Source: Gammaproteobacteria bacterium (lineage in GTDB: Bacteria > Pseudomonadota > Gammaproteobacteria > SZUA-140). Taken from it: 64,000 bases of DNA. The notes beneath the pieces were generated by a model. That model did no database searches. It worked only from the letters and a program-made list of their open reading frames with translations, and was not told the DNA's origin. Position 1 is the first letter of the stretch. The number at the start of each line of letters is the position of its first letter. The DNA is taken from contig JADJWH010000001.1 in assembly GCA_016716465.1 (NCBI GenBank), forward strand, positions 930,001-994,000. The letters are read 5' to 3'. Of this stretch, positions 61,201 through 64,000 are shown one piece after another. A program made the position numbers and the translations under genes.

Positions 61201-61450
61201 CCGGCCCATCGTGATGACCTCGCTCGCCTTCGTGTTCGGCGTGGTGCCGCTGGTCCTCGCCACTGGCGCCGGTGCCGCGGCGCGGCAGTCCATGGGCTCG
61301 GGTGTGTTCGGCGGCATGATCGTCGCGACGTTCATTGCGCCGATCTTCGTCCCGCTCTTCTTCACCCTGCTCGCGCGTAAACCGCGACCGGTCCATTCCC
61401 ATGATCATCACGGACCGACGCATCCGACCGCACCGGAGGGCCAGCCATGA
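58292..61450 (+). CDS. RND multidrug efflux permease (AcrB/MexB, HAE1 type), system 2
   Basis: 1052 aa with the HAE1 start MSRFFIERPIFASVLAIIIVLAG. The TM4 motif GIVVDDAIVVLENVER carries the proton-relay Asp pair, and LIGLAAKNAILIAEFA lies in TM10. Length and motifs are those of AcrB/MexB drug pumps. The stop overlaps the channel gene by 4 nt. Confidence 0.96.
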   Translation: MSRFFIERPIFASVLAIIIVLAGLVAANILPIAQYPEIAPPTVTISASYPGASAETLAKTVAAPIEEQLSGVEDLLYYNSTSASNGTINITATFEVGTDIDKATFNVNNRVQLATPRLPEEVRRNGVTVAKRSQNILLVVALRSPDDSRDMLFLSNYATQNIVDELKRIPGTADIIVFGARDYSMRIWLKPDRMAQLGLTTADITAAINAQNAQYAAGKIGAAPAPEGQQLVYTVTAQGRMLEPEEFGRIILRSNGPNGVLRLKDVARVELGAQSYDQANTVNGQPAVALGVFLQSGANALDVADDIRARMEELKHDRFPAGVDYLIPYDTTRFVSASIEAVVHTLLEAAVLVLLVVFVFLQSWRATLIPMIAVPVSLIGTFAGLWLFGFSINTLTLFAMVLAVGIVVDDAIVVLENVERLMREQKLKPFEAAVEAMREVQNAVIGIVLSLVAVFLPVAFLGGIAGQLYRQFAVTVAIAVTLSGVVALTLTPTLCALLLKPRERENGGISARLFRPFNRFFAWLTRHFLGAVTLAIRHRIVSLAAFAAVLGLSGLLFLRIPGSFVPVEDMGYIITVAQLPDGATLERTMKTTEQLRGMMAGNEAIENIFIVNGFDLVTGSNKTNSATIFMPLKPWHERKQTAQELVQEVSGKGFMLSDGLAFAINPPSIRGLGSTGGFELYVRGRENPDTQRLAQVTNDFVAELGKDPVLESLRSLYRPTTPQLRVDVDREKALALGVPVSDVFAALQAQMGSLYVNDFNKAGRTYRVTIQADASYRARPEDLGNIYVRSTTTGAMIPLKALIQVQSIIGPELLERYNGYISAKVIGNAKHGYSSGEAIRAVERVAARSLPKGYDVAWTGQAFQEKRTGTASVFAFGFALIMVYLILAALYERWGVPMSVLLAVPFAVLGALGFVFLRGMENNIYFQIGLVVLIGLAAKNAILIAEFAMQGMSEGKKAVEAAMEAARLRFRPIVMTSLAFVFGVVPLVLATGAGAAARQSMGSGVFGGMIVATFIAPIFVPLFFTLLARKPRPVHSHDHHGPTHPTAPEGQP

Positions 61451-62868
61451 TCACTCGCCCCATCGCCGTCCCTCTGGCCCTGGTCGCGGCACTCACGGGC
61501 TGCGCCGTCGGCCCTGACTATCATCGACCGGAACTCGCCCTTCCCGATCACTACCCGGACGCGAACGCCGCGGATACGGCCGGGGCGGAGATCACGCCCG
61601 ACTGGTGGACGCTGTACAGCGACGCCGAGCTTGATCGGCTCATTACGCAGGCGCTGCAGAACAACGCGGATCTGCGCCGCGCCGTGGCGCAGATCGACGA
61701 GGCCGAGGCCGTGCTGTCCGAAGCCCGGGCCACGCTGTTCCCCGAGATCGATCTCGGCCTGTCCAGCAGCCGCACGCGCTCCAGTACCCTCAATGCGCAG
61801 CCACTTGCCGCCGGAGTCTCGCCTGTCTCCAACTCCCACCGGCTCGCGCTCTCCACCTCGTTCGAGCTCGATCTGTGGGGCCGCCTGCGGCGCGCCTCCG
61901 AGGCCGCGCAGGCCCAGTTGCTCGGTACCCGCTACGGTCGCGACGTCACGGCACTGGCCCTGACCGGGGCCACGGCGCAGGCCTACTTCCTGCTTCGCTC
62001 ACTCGATGCGCAGATCACGGTCACACAACAGACACTGACTACCCGCGAGGAGTCGCTGGCGGTGGCCCGAAGCCGGGCGACCGGTGGACTCGCCTCCGAA
62101 CTCGACGTGTATCAGGCCGAGACCGGGCGTGCCGACGTCGCTTTGCAGCTGCGGGAACTCCAGCGCCAACGCGCGTTGGTCGAGCACCAGCTTGGCGTAC
62201 TCACTGGAACGCCGGACCTGGCCCTCGCGCCGGGTGACCTGATGCAACTTCCGCTGCCGGCGGAACCGCCTGCCGGCCTCCCGTCCACGCTGCTGGAACG
62301 CCGACCCGACGTACAGCAGGCGGAACAGGCCCTGATCGCGGCCAATGCCCGCATCGGCGTGTCCAGGGCCGCTCAGTTCCCCACCTTCACCCTCACCGGC
62401 GCCTTCGGCGGCCAGAGCGAGGAGTTCAGTGACCTGCTGGAATCGGGGGCACGTATCTGGTCGATCGGTCTCGGCGCCACCATGCCCCTTCTGGATGCCG
62501 GACGTTACTCGGCGCGCACGCGCCAGGCGGAAGCGGTCCAAAGCCAGGCGCTGGCGGATTATCAGCAGGCCGTCGAAACCGCCTTCCGTGAAGTGGCCGA
62601 TGCGCTCACCAACGCGGAATCGGCCCGTGCCGCCGCGGAAGACCAGGAAAAGCGCGTGACGGCAGCGCGCAGTGCGCTGCGCCTGTCCCAGAAGCGTTAC
62701 GAGGCGGGCTATTCCGGCTATCTGGAGGTCCTGGACGCCCAGCGCACCGCCAACACGGCGGAGCAGGCACTGATCCAGCACCGACAGGCCCAGCTTGCCT
62801 ACAGCGTCGACCTCATCAAGGCACTCGGCGGCGGCTGGTCAGCGGCAGTTGAACCGGACGCGCGCTGA
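61447..62868 (+). CDS. Outer-membrane efflux lipoprotein (OprM/NodT family), system 2
   Basis: 473 aa. Lipobox ALTGC, then CAVGPDYHRPELALP, the usual OprM-type start, and two efflux repeats (FELDLWGRLRRASEAA; LPSTLLERRPDVQQAEQALIAANARIG). It completes the tripartite pump with the two genes before it. Confidence 0.95.
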   Translation: MITRPIAVPLALVAALTGCAVGPDYHRPELALPDHYPDANAADTAGAEITPDWWTLYSDAELDRLITQALQNNADLRRAVAQIDEAEAVLSEARATLFPEIDLGLSSSRTRSSTLNAQPLAAGVSPVSNSHRLALSTSFELDLWGRLRRASEAAQAQLLGTRYGRDVTALALTGATAQAYFLLRSLDAQITVTQQTLTTREESLAVARSRATGGLASELDVYQAETGRADVALQLRELQRQRALVEHQLGVLTGTPDLALAPGDLMQLPLPAEPPAGLPSTLLERRPDVQQAEQALIAANARIGVSRAAQFPTFTLTGAFGGQSEEFSDLLESGARIWSIGLGATMPLLDAGRYSARTRQAEAVQSQALADYQQAVETAFREVADALTNAESARAAAEDQEKRVTAARSALRLSQKRYEAGYSGYLEVLDAQRTANTAEQALIQHRQAQLAYSVDLIKALGGGWSAAVEPDAR

Positions 62869-62877
62869 CGGAGCCTC

Positions 62878-63528
62878 ATGGTACGGAGGACAAAGGCGGA
62901 AACCGAACAGACGCGACTCGAGATCATCGCCGCGGCGCGGCGGGTATTCGCCGAACGCGGCGTGAGCCACACCACCCTCGCCGACATCGCCAAGGAAGCG
63001 GGCGTGACGCGCGGCGCCATCTACTGGCACTTCAAGAACAAGCCCGACCTGTTCTTCGCCATGATGGAGCAGGTGTCCGTCCCGCTGGTGGACATCATCG
63101 ACGAAAATCTTCCGGTACAGAGTCCAGGAGATCCGCTGCGCGACGTCCAGGCGAGCATGGTGGAAATCCTGCGCCTGCTGCGGGAGGATGAGGTCGCGCG
63201 CACCACCTTCGAGATCATCAATTCCAAGTGCGAATACGTCAACGAGTTCTCCCGACTCGACAACCGCATCACGCGGACAGGCTGCGCCTATATCCACAAA
63301 CTCACCAGCGCGTATGAAAATGCGCTACGAAAGGGGTTACTGCGCCCGGGGGCAGATCCGGGTCAGTACGCACTCGACAGCTACCTGTTCATGAAGGGGC
63401 TGATCAATCTGTGGCTCGCCGACATCGAAGGCTCCATCATCCGCGACAAGGCTGAGGCCTTGATCGAATCCCATATCTCGATGCGGTATAAATCCTCCCC
63501 GGGCGGAGGCGACCCGACGGCGGCTTGA
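62878..63528 (+). CDS. TetR-family repressor of RND operon 2 (AcrR/TtgR-like)
   Basis: 216 aa. It begins MVRRTKAETEQTRLEIIAAARRVFAERG with the helix-turn-helix TTLADIAKEAGVTRGAIYWHF, an AcrR/TtgR-type pattern; the C-terminal domain would bind drugs. It is the last gene of the pump operon, 9 bp after the channel gene, so it probably represses its own transcription through the palindrome at 57 kb. Confidence 0.92.
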   Translation: MVRRTKAETEQTRLEIIAAARRVFAERGVSHTTLADIAKEAGVTRGAIYWHFKNKPDLFFAMMEQVSVPLVDIIDENLPVQSPGDPLRDVQASMVEILRLLREDEVARTTFEIINSKCEYVNEFSRLDNRITRTGCAYIHKLTSAYENALRKGLLRPGADPGQYALDSYLFMKGLINLWLADIEGSIIRDKAEALIESHISMRYKSSPGGGDPTAA

Positions 63529-63666
63529 TCAGGCCGGGCGAATGCGCGAAAATTCGTCCCTGCCCCGGCCGCCCCTCCGTCCATACCGTCGCCCCGCGCT
63601 TATCCTCAGCCGATAGCCGCATCGGACGGTCGGCCACACCGGCGGACCAAAGGATCGAGCGTCGCA

Positions 63667-64000
63667 ATGTTTGCTTTCTTCGAAAAACTGATCAAACCGT
63701 TCCCGCCGCAGGAGCCCGAAACTCCGCCGAAGGGACTGTTCGCCTTCTGCCGCCATTACACGCGCGGCATCGAACCCCACCTGGCGATCATGGCGCTGCT
63801 GACCGGGCTGATCGCGATCCTGGAAGTCTCGCTGTTCGACTATCTCGGCCGTCTGGTCGACTGGCTGACGCACACCGACCGCGCGGATATCCTCGGCGCC
63901 GGCAGCGGTTTCCTGTGGTCCGCGCTCGCCGTGCTGATCGCGCTACCGGTCGCGGTGCTGATTCACTCCCTGATCATCCATCAGGCCCTGCTCGGCAACT
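63667..64000 (+). CDS. ABC exporter (fused permease/ATPase), N-terminal part only
   Basis: The frame from ATG 63667 (MFAFFEKLIKPFPPQEPETPPKG) is open to the window end. It contains the start of a six-helix ABC exporter permease domain (LAIMALLTGLIAILEVSLFDYLGRLVDWL). The style is that of MsbA-like multidrug/lipid exporters of gammaproteobacteria. The ATPase half is outside the window. Confidence 0.85.
   Translation, partial: MFAFFEKLIKPFPPQEPETPPKGLFAFCRHYTRGIEPHLAIMALLTGLIAILEVSLFDYLGRLVDWLTHTDRADILGAGSGFLWSALAVLIALPVAVLIHSLIIHQALLGN

Noticed and set aside
1..64000. CRISPR array, rRNA, tRNA, phage or conjugative modules
   Set aside because: No regularly spaced repeats, no tRNA T-arm/cloverleaf signals in the gaps, and no integrase, capsid or relaxase genes were seen; only one IS element is present.

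Overview
The window is GC-rich, densely coding DNA from a bacterial chromosome, most likely a free-living gammaproteobacterium. Supporting this are a PsiE-like protein, CbpA/CbpM, a PA2778/PA2779-type pair, a short 4.5S-type SRP RNA next to dnaX-ybaB-recR, a DUF2796/DUF3299 zinc cluster and two RND pumps. Genus cannot be called from this stretch. No rRNA, tRNA or CRISPR array was seen. Both ends cut a gene (an M48 peptidase at the left, an ABC exporter at the right).

Layout. 1-5.7 kb: M48 peptidase, rsgA, a PsiE-like protein, a tandem universal stress protein and a CPA2 antiporter. 5.7-9.5 kb: multicopper oxidase, two c-type cytochromes, copper nitrite reductase and NsrR, in the order of the Nitrosomonas ncgABC-nirK cluster. 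An intact-ended ISL3-family element (9461-10822, 8-bp target duplication) sits between the oxidase start codon and its ancestral ribosome-binding site; the candidate promoter/operator now lies beyond the element. 11-15.6 kb: membrane protein, frameshifted PQQ sugar dehydrogenase, recR, ybaB, dnaX, SRP RNA. 15.8-21.5 kb: a tripartite RND pump. 21.5-26.7 kb: a zinc-handling cluster resembling Vibrio ZrgABCDE with a Fur-family repressor. 26.9-37.8 kb: trkH, then an amide/urea nitrogen-scavenging locus with a NifA-type activator, a five-gene Urt/FmdDEF-type ABC transporter, formamidase and FmdB. The transporter and formamidase diverge from a 0.6-kb region carrying two sigma-54 promoters, an IHF-like site and two palindromes 22 bp apart.

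37.8-47.2 kb: lipid-A-type glycosyltransferase trio, pyrophosphatase, an M48 lipoprotein, a C39-like peptidase pair, thioredoxin 2, CbpM and CbpA. 47.2-51 kb: AT-rich patches with two small unrecognised genes, each with a strong ribosome-binding site and its own intrinsic terminator, around a flippase and a cytochrome b561. 51-54 kb: a LexA-DinB cassette whose promoter overlaps a GTTC-N7-GTTC repeat, and an HtrA-type protease. 54-64 kb: pepN, a second RND pump operon with a TetR repressor and a palindromic operator, and the start of an ABC exporter.

Four genes (transposase, sugar dehydrogenase, DinB, one small gene) are each broken by a single-base indel in or next to a short homopolymer. This could be decay or sequencing error and should be settled before any of them is called a pseudogene.
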